Below, piece after piece: positions 12,156-12,461 of a DNA stretch of 12,461 bases. Source of the stretch: Actinomycetes bacterium. GTDB lineage: Bacteria; Actinomycetota; Acidimicrobiia; Acidimicrobiales; SZUA-35. A program made the translations under genes and the position numbers. Each line of letters opens with the position of its first letter. Position 1 is the first letter of the stretch. The notes beneath the pieces were generated by a model that was not told where the DNA came from, searched no databases, and saw only the letters and a list, made by a program, of their open reading frames with translations. Where the stretch lies: assembly GCA_024227975.1 (NCBI GenBank), contig JAAETV010000633.1:1-12461 (forward strand). Reading direction: 5' to 3'.

Positions 12156-12344
12156 ATGACTGCTAACGAGACCCGCCGCCGGGCGCTCGACTCACCGTCA
12201 AACGGCAAGGCTCGTGCAACAGGCAACGATGAGCCCAAAGCCGCGATCGTTCGTGAGCTTGTGCTGGTCACGTTGCCGCTGACGGCAGCGATCGTGATCG
12301 ACGCGGCCAAAGGGAGCGATCGAACTGACCTACCCGGGGTGTAG
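12156..12344 (+). CDS. Short hypothetical protein, doubtful
   Basis: A 62-codon frame from ATG 12156 to TAG 12342-12344, 15 bases after the oxidoreductase stop. The N-terminal half is polar, and the C-terminal part AIVRELVLVTLPLTAAIVID could be a membrane or buried helix. No ribosome site, no family recognised. It may be chance. The antisense frame over 12059-12355 is equally unconvincing. Confidence 0.3.
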   Translation: MTANETRRRALDSPSNGKARATGNDEPKAAIVRELVLVTLPLTAAIVIDAAKGSDRTDLPGV

Positions 12345-12461
12345 CTATTGTTCAAGGTCCACTGCCGTTGCTTGTGGGGGCCGAATATCCGGCCGCGTGT
12401 GTTGACCAGGGGAAACGCGACCGATGCTGGTCAGCTGTGTCTCGAGTTCTCTACCGTCTCA

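Noticed and set aside
12059..12355. 98-codon minus-strand frame at the right end
   Set aside because: Overlaps the end of the Ddn-like gene antisense and has Ser/Thr/Ala-rich composition with no domain.
1..12461. CRISPR arrays, retrons, diversity-generating repeats, complete tRNA or rRNA genes
   Set aside because: No regularly spaced repeats, reverse transcriptase motifs, template/variable repeat pairs or complete RNA genes were found on reading both strands; only the tRNA-Ile 3' half is present.

Overview
The window is GC-rich DNA with many GTG starts. It carries an F420-dependent (Ddn-type) oxidoreductase, a PF09957-type VapB antitoxin, a DUF4386 membrane protein and several promoter/start arrangements that look leaderless. 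Together these point to a member of the Actinomycetota, possibly an uncultured one. The genus cannot be told from the sequence. It reads as an accessory region made of mobile-element debris, toxin-antitoxin loci and small stress genes, with few housekeeping genes.

Left part (1-2490): the 3' part of a tyrosine integrase gene converges on a 398-residue protein with a C-terminal Mrr-like nuclease domain, a probable defence cargo. Behind the nuclease gene, on the minus strand, lies the 3' half of a tRNA-Ile (GAT anticodon), starting exactly at the anticodon loop and followed by a strong hairpin terminator. This is the classical attachment-site footprint of a tRNA-targeting integrase. Short direct repeats flank it on both sides (2154-2177 and 2385-2406) and may be integrase arm sites. 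The 5' half of the tRNA is absent.

2494-3834: a complete IS630-family element with 25-bp terminal inverted repeats and TA duplications sits directly against the N-terminal 42 codons of an FAD-dependent oxidoreductase on the minus strand. The rest of that gene is not on the other side of the IS. Divergent from it, 3924-4664 encodes a maleate isomerase / Asp-Glu racemase superfamily protein that seems to lack both catalytic cysteines.

4776-6647: five co-oriented short genes look like one metal or thiol stress module. In order they are a Met/Cys-rich small protein with a perfect internal repeat, a DUF2892 (YgaP-like) membrane protein, an ECF sigma factor with a two-cysteine tail, a small membrane protein with a SHOCT domain, and an AhpD-like (carboxymuconolactone decarboxylase) CxxC protein with a Cys-rich tail. 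The DUF2892 and SHOCT genes are each broken by a single-base frameshift.

6743-8892, all minus strand: a vapBC toxin-antitoxin pair with a perfect palindromic operator, a hotdog thioesterase-like gene preceded by a gene remnant and a small repeat family, and a second toxin-antitoxin pair (BrnT-like toxin first, ribbon-helix-helix antitoxin second). The toxin of the second pair is frameshifted right after its start.

8893-12461: a six-helix DUF4386 membrane protein, an IS110-family transposase remnant lacking its N-terminal catalytic domain, an unrecognised minus-strand frame, a frameshifted two-helix membrane protein, the Ddn-like oxidoreductase and a doubtful 62-codon frame. I see no recognisable feature in the last 117 bases apart from a weak 5-bp hairpin (12379-12394).

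A recurrent theme is single-base frameshifts in otherwise well-conserved small genes, at least six in 7 kb. That means either a decaying region or uncorrected indel errors in the assembly.
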